Positions 29,501 through 39,300 of a DNA stretch of 64,000 nt are shown one piece after another (the stretch's first letter is position 1; each line of letters begins with the position of its first letter). Made by a program: the position numbers and the translations under genes. Source of the stretch: Casuarius casuarius (Eukaryota > Chordata > Aves > Casuariiformes > Casuariidae). The notes below the pieces were generated by a model. The model ran no database searches. It was not told the DNA's origin and worked only from the letters and a program-made list of their open reading frames with translations. The DNA is taken from contig PTFA01000035.1 of NCBI GenBank assembly GCA_003342895.1, positions 1,632,837-1,696,836 of the forward strand, in the 5' to 3' direction.

Positions 29501-31723
29501 TCTCTTAAAACATCAGCTTTTGGAACACTTCTGCAATTAAGAATAAAGAAAGAGTAGGGTTATCAGATATTCGCAATCCATTCAATAGACAAGACTGAGA
29601 TCTTAACCCTTTCGCAACTGAAGTCAATGAACAACCCAAATCAGGGAATATATCAAGATTATCAAAATTAAACCCATTATTATATGAAAAAATATTAAGC
29701 CTTTGAGAACATTTTACCTTTGTTGATTATTTTACTGTCTGTAAACATTGTGTGCAACCCAGCAGTTATTTAATTAAGCAAGCAAAAATACAGAACATTC
29801 TTCTGTTACTAAGTTTTACCCAATAGGAATCATGCCAACATATTAATGAGTACATATTCTGAACCATAAAACATGGAGACCTATTGATTTCTGAAAATGT
29901 AAAAAGGGAAAAGTTAACTATTTACCATCTTATTGGATCACACCATTAGCAACTCATTATAATAGTAGGAAGCTTTATTAGTAGAATCTATTAAAATACA
30001 ATTATTTTTATTATCACGTTACATGAATTTTAGGGTTTTCACCTAAAGAGATGAAAGTATCAATTTGTATGGCAAAAACTTCATTTTCAGCAAATATTGT
30101 TAAAAAGCTCATTATCTTTTTCCAACCAAAATCTGTATCTATTAGCACTACTGAAAAATAATCACTTCTTTTACCCTTCAATTTTGTGAAAGCAGTTTCT
30201 GTGGCTGTTTTATTCCACAACAATTATGTTTATTTTCTATTCAGTGGTTATGCAGATTCATAAAGATGAACTCTCTATTCATCTGAATAATTCCACAGGT
30301 CTTGCTCCAACAGAGATTTACATTCTCTTCCACTTTGCAGCATGCAAGAATAAAATTAGGTAAGAAAGGCTATTGGCAGGAGGTAAAGCTAAACGCCTCG
30401 GCACAAGACAAATGGTCTTCTGCATAAAAACTCCCATTGAAGTCAGCAGGATTAAATATGCAGTTGCACATAAACAAAAGTGGCAGACTCTGGACCAAAG
30501 ATACTTCCCAGCACTGTATCTGCTATAGTTCAGGACACCTGACACTTTCACTCTAGCTTATCTCTAGGACCCTGAAAAAGCTGGAGTTTGCCTCACAAGG
30601 TAAACTAGACTGAGCTGCTCTTTAACACAAGCTGAAGTTCTTCTCCTCCAATAAGCTCCTTTTATAAGTTACTAGGACGTTTCCTTCAGTCATCTAACTG
30701 ATTTTTGTAACTTTAATCTCATTGTTCTTTAAAAGACACCATCACACTTCATGCTAATAGAAGATGATAAATATGAACAGCAAACCTGACTGTCTCAAGT
30801 GATACTGTGTGTATTTGTCATTAGGCAGAACCTTGTGCATATTGACATTAAATATCATGATCTGAACTACAAAATGACACAACAGCAGAAGGCCTTGACT
30901 GTAGCCGATTTGCTTGGTAAGTGAGTGTTATTTAATATTTATTTATTGTTGATTAATAATTAAACTAAAAAAAACCTTGGTTTTTTATTCGCTCCCTCCC
31001 CAAGTCATGGCCTATCTGGGTTTCTAAACAAAAGGCAATGCCTTTTATATTATAAGGGCAATAATCACATACTTGCCTCATGCTCATTTTTGAAACCGCC
31101 TCCTGCTATTCCAGTAAATGACTTGCAGTATGAACAATAGCCAAGACTAAGCATTAAGTTTTGCACTCATTTGTGGCTATACAACCTATAGAACTATAAC
31201 AGTTTAAGGGATTTGGAGGGGAAAGGGAGAAAGAGGGGAGGAGAAGCAAGAGAAAGGTTAAAAAGACAGAAGTGGGAAATATTTTACGTACACGCTCCAC
31301 AGTAGGATTTGTTGTGTTGTACTTGCTTTTTTTAGAATTTTAATAAATATGTTAATCTTCTCCTATAAACATTCTTAAGAATATTAATTCTGTTTTCTTT
31401 TTCTTAAAGTGATGAGTTATGTATATTGAATTTATTTAGCTCTTGAACCCAGCAGAGTTTTGTTTGCTTGCTAGACTAAACCAAATGCTTAGGATGACGT
31501 TTGTTTATTTCCTTCTGTTAAAGCTGATGTAGGTGGCCAGCTTGGATTGTTTTGTGGTGCCAGTATGATTACAATCATAGAACTCCTTGAGTACATTTTT
31601 ACTAACTTCTGCTGGATGTGCATCTTTCTTCTATTGAAAGCGCCTGAAATGCCTCAATGGAATATTCCATCCCAGAACCAGCCAACACAAAAGGAAGAAA
31701 AGAAGGGAATACAAGAATGTTAG
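14486..31723 (+). CDS. ASIC5: Acid-sensing ion channel family member 5 (bile-acid-sensitive channel), complete, ten coding exons
   Basis: ASIC5 (BASIC/INaC) is a plasma-membrane sodium-conducting channel subunit of the ENaC/degenerin superfamily, activated by bile acids and reported in liver bile-duct and intestinal epithelium of mammals. Exons join at 14486-14525, 18436-18742, 20744-20975, 22115-22237, 23197-23346, 24489-24636, 26836-26892, 29051-29219, 30825-30916 and 31524-31723. All introns are GT-AG and all phases agree. The total is 1518 bp, 505 residues plus stop, the same length as human. Visible parts in order are the cytosolic gating motif FHG (about 47-49), TM1 (about 63-88), the post-TM1 signature FPAVTFCNLNR (106-116), a cysteine-rich extracellular domain, and TM2 with the selectivity-filter triplet GAS (451-453) within FCGASMITIIE. 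The frame is intact and the conserved motifs are present, so the gene looks functional. The first exon is the least certain part. Confidence 0.96.
15110..15133. repeat. Poly-T tract (24 T) in ASIC5 intron 1
   Basis: Longest homopolymer run in the window, with no recognised retroelement body beside it. Confidence 0.9.
16100..16127. repeat. Short inverted repeat with 4-base loop, plus direct repeat
   Basis: CTTAAAGACTT (16101-16111) and AAGTCTTTAAG (16116-16126) are perfect complements around TCTT; the flanking t and a extend the stem to 12 bp. GATTCTTAAAG occurs at 16097-16107 and again at 16126-16136. It lies in ASIC5 intron 1. Confidence 0.75.
18436..18742 (+). CDS. ASIC5: ASIC5 coding exon 2 (HG motif, TM1)
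   Basis: The exon opens after the acceptor atattaag and encodes GLLEKTRLYLIKK, then the gating motif STSFHGVHNIV, TM1 (ALWLLVVMGSLAIVIWQI) and VEFPAVTFCNLN. An in-frame stop at 18432-18434 rules out extension upstream, so a separate 5' exon is needed. It ends inside an arginine codon at the donor gtaaca. Confidence 0.95.
19010..19025. repeat. Perfect 16-bp palindrome in ASIC5 intron 2
   Basis: TACTTTTCGAAAAGTA is its own reverse complement. Directly before it, GAGACT-aagta-AGTCTC (18993-19009) forms a second small inverted repeat. Confidence 0.7.
20744..20975 (+). CDS. ASIC5: ASIC5 coding exon 3
   Basis: The exon follows a pyrimidine-rich acceptor ending ctgacag. It encodes FQAHAVTNLQIIFFLWSIVS, a variable stretch, then QNFSIKEFTRENGFYLN and LLECEFFGKPCYPE. 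It corresponds to human residues from FQTDAV to CSPK. Two NxS/T sites (NFS, NSS) are likely glycosylated. It ends in phase 0 at gtaaat. Confidence 0.95.
22115..22237 (+). CDS. ASIC5: ASIC5 coding exon 4
   Basis: The exon encodes DFEHVFTEYGNCFTFN, then a basic loop and VSVSGRGLSLLFDVNQ. The motif EYGNCFTFN is strongly conserved in the ASIC/ENaC extracellular domain. Its 123 bp are phase 0 at both ends, with the donor gtacag. Confidence 0.96.
23101..23130. repeat. Two-copy tandem repeat, about 16-base period
   Basis: The string ATTGCACCATTTTA is repeated twice in ASIC5 intron 4. It is low-complexity and probably a local duplication. Confidence 0.6.
23197..23346 (+). CDS. ASIC5: ASIC5 coding exon 5
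   Basis: The exon encodes AQFTDDPSLGYIDAGIIYVV, then HSPKELPRFDGLGLSTPVG and MHAQVAIRQLK. It corresponds to the human NPALGFVDAGIIF to VTIRQVK segment. It is 150 bp, phase 0 at both ends, with the donor gtaagg. Confidence 0.96.
24489..24636 (+). CDS. ASIC5: ASIC5 coding exon 6
   Basis: The exon encodes TIIQEYPWGECKPDIKL, then YSTYGCLQECKARYIQDWCG and CLPFILP. The cysteines belong to the conserved disulfide pattern of the ASIC extracellular domain. It ends one base into a glycine codon at gtattt. Confidence 0.96.
26836..26892 (+). CDS. ASIC5: ASIC5 coding exon 7 (57 bp)
   Basis: This short exon encodes GNARECDIQKFYSCVYPAI plus one base, matching human GYGIECDLQKYFSCVSPVL. The acceptor is ttttaag and the donor gtaagt. 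Confidence 0.94.
27780..28240. repeat. GC-rich island in ASIC5 intron 7, possible old tRNA-derived SINE
   Basis: The stretch is clearly richer in C and G than the surrounding intron. It carries GGTTAGAGCAC near 28004 and the inverted counterpart GTGCTCTACC near 27860, which resemble the internal promoter A-box of tRNA-derived SINEs that carry inverted halves in sauropsids. No clear tail or target-site duplication is visible, so the family is not assigned. Confidence 0.25.
29051..29219 (+). CDS. ASIC5: ASIC5 coding exon 8
   Basis: The exon encodes EIELEGLCTAGTHNSTCPVP, then CEETDYPTTVTYSSFAGEKA and a basic run ending SPEYIR. The NST site is likely glycosylated. The acceptor is atttcag and the donor gtaatc, inside an arginine codon. 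Confidence 0.95.
30825..30916 (+). CDS. ASIC5: ASIC5 coding exon 9
   Basis: The exon encodes QNLVHIDIKYHDLNYKMTQQ, then QKALTVADLL and one base of the next codon. It is the segment leading into TM2 and carries the pre-TM2 degenerin region. The acceptor is attag and the donor gtaagt. Confidence 0.95.
31524..31723 (+). CDS. ASIC5: ASIC5 coding exon 10 (TM2, GAS filter, stop)
   Basis: The exon encodes ADVGGQLGLFCGASMITIIE, the rest of TM2 (LLEYIFTNFCWMCIFLLLK) and a polar tail ending GIQEC, then TAG at 31721-31723. The GAS triplet is the superfamily's selectivity filter. The human tail also ends in EEC, so the stop is well placed. Confidence 0.96.
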
Positions 31724-32630
31724 TGGCTTGTAGAAGCACAAAACTAATTGTTTCTGCAACCGCCTTTCCTTTTTTTAGATACAAAAGAGACAGTAACATC
31801 TTCCACTGTCCCCTTCCCTGCACCCCTTACCCTTCCTGCTTCTCTTACTGCTTTGCACTATTTATCTCTGTTAAATAAGCTTAAAGAACGAACTTTGGGA
31901 AGTCTCACTTTCTCTCTCTTGTAAAAAAGAAGTAATCTTTACCTAAAATTTTGTTTTAAAAGAATTACTGATGTTTTTTAAATAGCATAGCAAGTGATAC
32001 TGACAGACAATGCAATGTTGCATCTCTGACCCAGTTTAAAACTTCTGTGTTTTGAGTGAGGAGAAATACTTCTCCTGCCAGATTAACATACATGACAAGT
32101 TCCTTAACCTCCAGTAAAGGTGCAGAATTGCTACATTGGAAAAAGCAGATACTATATGAACCACAAAGTTTTTGCTACTGGTGTACCATTTGAAAATGTT
32201 CCAGTGAAGGATATTGTGGCTTTGCCTATCAGAGTTAGAAGTGTGCCTAGAAACAATAACTTCTAGAGTATATCGTCTGTTTGTCTGAAATATATCCAAA
32301 AAAAAAAAGAAAAGAAAAAAAGAAAAGAAAAAAACTCTTCATGAGTCTGTCTACTACTATAAATACAAAACCTAGCACATCTGGGTGGATGGCAAGAGGG
32401 CAAACATAGCCCAAATTCATACTGTTGGACTCCAGCAAGAGCAAACAGACCTGCTTCCCTTCTACTATTTTTTAAAAGCATCAAAAATTGTATAAATCTG
32501 TTGCAGAGTTATAACTGGATTGCTGAAAAGGTTATTTCATTAAGGCAATGAAGCTACTGACCTCACATTTTATAAATATTCTGTTGACTAAGTTTTTCAT
32601 TGCTGGAAGCAATAAAACTTCAAGACGGCT
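31724..32630 (+). other. ASIC5: Probable ASIC5 3' UTR
   Basis: The first canonical polyadenylation hexamer AATAAA after the stop is at 32611-32616, which would give a 3' UTR of roughly 0.9 kb. A variant signal nearer the stop cannot be excluded. The end is inferred from the hexamer only. Confidence 0.4.
32298..32334. repeat. A-rich (AAAAG)n tract
   Basis: Irregular A and AAAAG units of about 37 bases in the probable ASIC5 3' UTR. Confidence 0.8.
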
Positions 32631-35600
32631 CAGTGGGATCGAGCAACATAATTTCAAAGTTTAAGGTTGTAAAAGAGGATGATAAAGATTAAAGGCTTTA
32701 TCCAAGTCTTACTAATAATCAGGAAGAATAAGAGTTTCCTTGCTTTAGTGCTAAATCAGGCTTCCTGAAAGGTTATTCTTTTAAAACTGTTCAGAAAAGC
32801 TGCTGTGTGAGCTTACAGAGCTCACATCTGTGTAAGCTTATAGAGCAGTAGTGGTTCAGATCCTTACGATTTTAGAGAAGACTTTGGTGACTAAATAAGC
32901 TTCCAAAGATGTGTAATAACGTAGCGTAAATAGATACCCCCTCACCCTGCACACACTAAAGCCCATAAAACAAGAAGTGTGTATTAGAGATTTTCTAATA
33001 AGTAAAACATCTTAATAAGCATCACAACCATTAAAAATTGTGAAAGTTAATAGGATAGGATAATTTCACTTTATACAGTATCTTTAACACATATCATTGT
33101 CTAGCATAAACTTCTGAAAACAGTTCTGAATAAATCCATACTTTTCAGAGTCTCTTGCCAGAGTCTATCTATCCAGGTTTCGGTGCATTTGGAGGTGCCA
33201 AACAGAGCTCTTATGGAAACCCTTTAGGAGAGGCAGACAAGACATTCTTATACAGCATGCACCCAAGATTAAATTTAAGACTATGTGCTAAAGGATCATC
33301 CTGATTGGAAGCACTGATTATTATTCAAAAATAGCCGTAAGTAATAGTAATAGATAACTTTATTTGAAAACTTACAGACTGTTCTCTAGACTTCAGAATA
33401 GGACCCTATAGACTTAACTAACTATGATAATCACAACATTAGGGAGTTACAGATGTGCTGACAAAGGCTACATCATTTTACCTTCTGAATCACTGCTCCC
33501 CAGTCAGTGCCTGGGCTCTGCGACCCTCGGACTGCCTGGCAGCAGGCCTCCACGCTCTTCAAAAATACCGGTGCGGTGCCCGAAACTCTCGGTGCGCAGC
33601 CAGCTACAGCCATGCACTGTAATTCACACTACTCTTCCATACTATCCACTCAACCTTGGCCTCTAATAATAAATTGCTTTCCATAAGGAAGGTAGTAAGT
33701 GTACTTACCTAAGCAGCTAAGTCCCTAAGGTTATTTACAAAGTAATGAAAATGCCATCATTTGGCAACAGCTTCCCTTCAATGTAAGTGCTAGGATAAGC
33801 AATTCAGGAAACCCAGGGAAGGTTTCTGCTTCCTAGAAAGAGATGCCTTCGTCTTACTCCTCAGTAACTGCAAGTCAGAGAGACTTTAAGGTTAGCATAG
33901 AGATTTTTCCGCATTTTTTTTGTTGGTTATTCCTGCTGGGATTTTTTCCCCTCACTGTTATCAAGCCCATGCACAATTATAACAGTGACCATACAAAAGG
34001 TCTATCTAACCCTGCTTTCTGAGATCGTATATTGGCCGGCACAGAGTCACAAGGAAGAAGGCAAAGAAGAGAGGAGGCATACTGCGCTATTGCTCTGAGA
34101 GCTCCTGCTCTCCCAGCCTCAAACAGTTTGTAGCTGTAGGATTCCTGAACCAGAAGAATGTCTGGTTTTGGAAGTAGAAATTGGGTTAATGTCGAGTTTC
34201 TGGATAAAAAGAAAAGTAGGGGAAAGATTAAACACAGTGATCTAATACACTTTGTATTGCAGAGATCAAAGCGTTATATAGCTGTCACAATGTTTTTGGG
34301 GGGGTTGTTTGTTTGCTTCTGCTAATAAGGACTAAATAAAACAAAGATAGTATTGTAAGGACTAAACAAGGGAAAACTGGTATTGTTTCTGCTAGGCAGA
34401 AAGTGCAGAGGAAATGAAGCACAGAACACACCGAAAAATCAGCACAAAAGGCCAGTTCTCAGAAAGGCAAGGCTAAACTAAGCAACGATGCAAGTACAGG
34501 ACTGAAATTACGTTTGCTGAACTCCACTGACTTGGGAGGGGGACAGCTGAAATAACTGCTTGCTTATGGATCCTTCTAACACAGAAGGAACTCTAAAGAA
34601 AGCACAAAGGCCAGTGGTTTTGCCCAAGGTCAAGCAACAGACTGGGTCTTGGTTTTCCTCAGTAAAGGCTTGTGATGAGATTATATAAAGCAATTGATTC
34701 TTCAGCACAGCTAAATATAGCAAATGTGCTGCGCAGCGGAGCAGAAGTAAGGGTGCTTTTGTACTTTTTGATGTACGATTGTGGTTCTGTTAAGGCGACA
34801 GAACGTTAAGGAAGGTTTAAGAAAATATTTGGCTTTACTGGATGGGTAAAAATGACATACCTATACAGACAGCAGCAGCAAGGTAGTTTAACTGTTTGAC
34901 AAATTGTCTCTTAATTTAGCACTACTTTGCTGCTTATTTGTCTGCTTTTTCTTTTTGCAAATGCAGCTCCATGGTCAAAGTACAGAGTTCAGCAAGTTTT
35001 CCCTGTGCTGATAATTTGAATTTAAAACATTAATCCCAATTCATTTTCCCATCTTTGGGAAAGTAACTCCTGGTACAAGCAAAGACAGGTTCCTGATCTA
35101 ACAGATAGAGAGACTCTGCCATATCAGAATGTGTGTGTGTGGGGGGGAGGTTGTAAATAATAAAAAGGCTTGCATCGCATCATTTGAGAAGTTTCACTAG
35201 CTCATTTCCTCCTTTCTTCTAGCTGTATTTCAAAGACTAGTGTTGCAATGTAAGTAGCTGACAGCTCTAAAAAAAGTGCCAGCAAATAAGGATTTATGCA
35301 AGGAGAAGCTACACACTTTTGGCCAAAGAGATCAGCAAACAGGGTTGGCACTTGCTTATCTGGCAAAGCAAAACAAACACAGAACAGCCTGTACAGGAGA
35401 AGGATTTGGATGAGACTTTCGCGTAGTAGATTAATTCATTGCAGTGTCTCACCAGCAGATGTCCGACTTACCATAGGCTTCTCCTGTTACAGGAGGCTTC
35501 TCATGCATGGAGTTAATTTCTCAGCACCCTGTTATAGTATTGCTGAATACAACCCAGGCTGGGTTATTTTCCTCTGATTAATAATGCTTTGGAAATATTT

Positions 35601-36268
35601 CAGAGGAATTACTCACAGACCTAATGTTACTTAGTCTGAACTGAGAAACACTGTCTTTGCAGCACAATGTTTAGATTAATTTGTGAGGTAAACTAAAAAC
35701 ATATATCCATCCCCATTTTCCATCAAAATAAGCCTATCGAGGGATCTACTGAAGAGCTTATACAAGCCAGCTTATACAAGCAACAGTTCTGCTGTGTTGA
35801 TGAAGGTAAAATAAGAATCTTCCTAATCCTTACCCACTCCTTGAGCCAAAACTATACAGGAGGAAAATAAGTTCCCTATACAAGCACTCAGGTCTGAAGG
35901 CAGTTTGCTGTATCTACCCTCTAGCCCTAACACAACATTTTGCACTGTATGCAGCTCTGGTGCTGGTAAAACTTCAGGAAAGCAGTCCTTCTCACCTGAG
36001 CAATGCCCAGCGGTGGGATCCTACAACCTCGTGGTCTCTTACGGTGACTTGGAGACTTATGGTCTCTCCTTTCTGGTTTAGCACTGCTCTGGGGTTGCTC
36101 AGAGCAACCAAGTCCATTTTGGCAGTCCAGGGATCATTGCGTGCTTCTAAAATCTCAGACCAAGATAAACTGTAATGGTGCGTTCATACCGCCTGTCAGA
36201 GTATTCGGTGTTTTAGAAGTATATCCCTTCTTACATTATAAACATTAGTCTGTCTAGTTACTGTAACT
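32631..36268. other. ASIC5-GUCY1B1 spacer, part 1: no gene recognised
   Basis: The stretch is AT-rich with only short open frames. A short GC-richer patch at 33490-33630 and a TG/G run near 35132-35150 are the only compositional features. No protein motif or dispersed repeat was recognised. Confidence 0.55.
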
Positions 36269-36329
36269 GTATCCTGAGTTAAACACATTCTCAGGTTGAC
36301 AGTTGATGTGCTTATTAAACTCAGGATAC
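36269..36329. repeat. 61-base hairpin-forming inverted repeat
   Basis: GTATCCTGAGTT (36269-36280) and AACTCAGGATAC (36318-36329) are perfect 12-bp complements. Inside them CACAT and ATGTG can extend the stem after a bulge, leaving a loop of about 17 bases. The shape is compatible with a small structured RNA or a decayed inverted-repeat transposon. There is no direct evidence of expression. Confidence 0.6.
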
Positions 36330-36352
36330 GGGAAGTATTTTCAAGTTTATAT

Positions 36353-36372
36353 TGCAGTAATTAATTACTGCA
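36353..36372. promoter_or_regulatory. Perfect 20-bp palindrome with homeodomain-dimer core
   Basis: TGCAGTAATTAATTACTGCA is its own reverse complement. Its centre TAAT-TA-ATTA is a paired homeodomain half-site arrangement with 2-base spacing. It lies 23 bases beyond the hairpin at 36269-36329. A binding function is inferred only. Confidence 0.5.
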
Positions 36373-39300
36373 GTGTTGAAACATGACTGGTTATAAATGA
36401 TAAGCTACGTATGAACAGGATATTGCTGTAGATCCCAGGCTAGCATCACATCTTGTTGTTGCTACTTATGACCATCTTGGTCCTGCTACCTCTCTTGCTC
36501 TGTAAGTTCCTTTATCTGCCGAGTGAAGTTCAGCTCAGGTGACTCTTCACGAGAAGCAAAGTCATCACAAGATGAAGGGTAACGTCTTCTGAAGAGAAAA
36601 ACTCCTGTCTGTCCCTTTCCACTACACGCGCAACCAATGCACGGACAGGGGCACCCTACCCATTTCATGCCCAAGAAGAGGGGCACTAACAGGGTCTTTT
36701 AAAACCATGTCTGAGATCAGGATTCGTTTTACAAACTGTAGAGGGTGGAGAGAGGTCTACAAGTCCATCTGCTCTTTTCCAGACTAAAGACCTTCTGCCT
36801 CTAGAAAAGCATGTCATTCAGCTACATTGAGCCTGGTTAACTGCATACATTAGTTTTGCTGAGCTAATGCTGGGGTTTGCCTGACCCTGACCCTGAGCTA
36901 TGTACTTCCAGTACAGTTCAGGGTCTTTGGTAAAAAGAGGTGTGAAGCCTACATTGTCACAAAGTAAGCAGGAATCCTAAGAATTACCACTATACTTTCA
37001 AATCCACTTTCAACCTAGATGATCGTTTGAGGTTAAAGTCATGATCTGCTAGATGAACATATGTTGTGTCCATTATAGGTCTCAATGTAAGCACACCATT
37101 AGGTTCCCTTATCTACTTCCATCTAGTGAAGACTTGCAAATAGGCATTTAAGGCAAGGTTGTTGATTATATATTTGACCATTGCTGATGTATCCATCAGA
37201 TACTTAAAGGCTTCGTTTTAAGCTGTGAATCAACTGTAGATAATGAAAAGGAACAGTTACAAAAAGAAAGATTTTTGTACACAAGCTAAGAAAAGTGCAG
37301 GCTTCTCACTGCTGCCCATAAGCCATGGGACTTGCAAAAAAATATTAATTAAAAAACAAAACTTGCTTCTGCTGTTGTTCAACTCAACCCATATGCCTCC
37401 CAATAAAGTAACTTATTTCTTAGTGCAGTTTCCACAGCTAAGGTTATTGGGAGTACCAGTTAAGTAATTTAATTTCTTTCCCTGGGATAATCAACATAAC
37501 CACTGTGAAAGTCTTTGTGTGGTGTAGCTGCCAAAGGAAACAGCTCTGAAAAGCCTGCTACTACTCCAGGCTAATAGGACTAGCTCTGAGCCCAGGAAGA
37601 TTTTCCTATTGGTCATGCAGCCTGCTACATTTGCAACCGTATAGCCCTGAAATAAACCTTAACATTTCTGGCCATAGCCCCACAGAGCCAGTTGTAATTC
37701 ATTAGAGAGCTGATCCAGAGTTCAGTGAACTCAGTGGAAATTTTCCAACCTAAAAACACCCAGTCACTTCAAGCCACACCCATGTAAACCTACAGTTCAC
37801 TTATAGATTGTGAATGCTTTAATCTGGAAGGGTTACATCACACCTTGATCCTTTCCTGTAGGCTGAATAAACAGAATTTTGTTGGGTTATTTTAGTTCAA
37901 ATTTCTGAGAACAGCGTGAATAAAAATGGCAAACAATGTCCCCTGTGAAACAAACCAGACAGAAGGAGAAACTACCTAACTAGAGAAACTTCATAAAATG
38001 TCTGTTTTAAGACTAAGTTGTAAGAAGCATTGTTTACTGTTTAAACAACAAAGTCCAGCAAACACTAACAAGTAGCTAAAAAAGGCAAAACAGTCAGTTA
38101 GAGACCTACATAACTCTTAAAAAAGAAAAAAAAAAACTGAGGGAAACAAAGTCATGTCATGCAGTGTATCACCATATTTCAGAGAATTAAATTCATTTTC
38201 CCTGAGAAGCAAGTTGCTAGTCGTCCTTTTGTTTTGCAGTATCCCATTTAAGACTAGGACTCCGCTGTGTGAAGTGCTTCACAAGACTGGACCCTGCTCC
38301 AAAGCTCCTGCAGCCTTAGACAACTGTAAAGGATCTGCCTGTGCGCTCAATTCAAAGCGGGTCCTGCGGAGTGCCAAAGTATTTTGGGACATCAAACAGT
38401 CAGAAAGCCATCACCTAGCTACCCCCCTCACTCCCCCTGTTTCCTCCTGCTCCCTCATTCATACTGCTCACAAGGGAAAGCTTAATTGCCTTAACATGAA
38501 AAGAATCACCAAAATAGTCACCAGTGGGCAGAGCACTCCCGCAGTGACAGGCACGACTCTCACGGAGCCTCCCTGCCCTCCCTTGGCCAAGGGCAGCAAG
38601 TTACACACCTGGGCAGCAATGTTTCACACCAGGCTGAAAAGTCCAGCTTCCTGCCACCCACCTGTTCTGACAACATCTTTGAGTCCAATCCAGCAAATAT
38701 TCATCCAGATAAGCAATGCTCTGTTGAAGCCTGGGGACACTAGCAGATATTAGATTATGAGGTTCAGAGCTAAATTCTGAGACAATTTATTCCTTCTTTA
38801 TTGCTGCTACATGACCCAATTATCTCCAGTTGAGTGTGCCCAGTTTCTGGAGATACCACAAAAACTTTTCAGTGCAAGGAGCTGATAAGAAACTTAAGGC
38901 ATAAGATTATATCTGGAAATCTGGAACATTGTAAGCAAGTTAAACACTTTATTCAACCCCAAAGATCAAATGTCAAATGGGGAAAAAGTTTGGTGAAAAG
39001 GCAGAGAAAAGAAAACGGCAGTTTTCAACAGAAGAACAGAGCTACAAGAATGTTTCTTGTGACATTTCTAATGGTTCGCAAGGAAATCAGAAGGGCTGAG
39101 TATCCAAGCAACTCCTGTGCTAAGGACACCCTTAGCTATTTGCCTTCTTTTTTAACCTCTATGTCCCTCACAGTACCAAACTGGAAAGATACCAGCTAAA
39201 CGCAGAACCTACTAGTGAGCCTGCATTCAACACTGGAGTTAGCCTCGGTGAATCAATCCTCATATAAGTTTTTGTCACACTCCCCCCAGTTTAAAGCAGG

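Noticed and set aside
36880..36900. Telomere-like CCCTGA repeats
   Set aside because: Only two to three units and not the vertebrate telomere hexamer.
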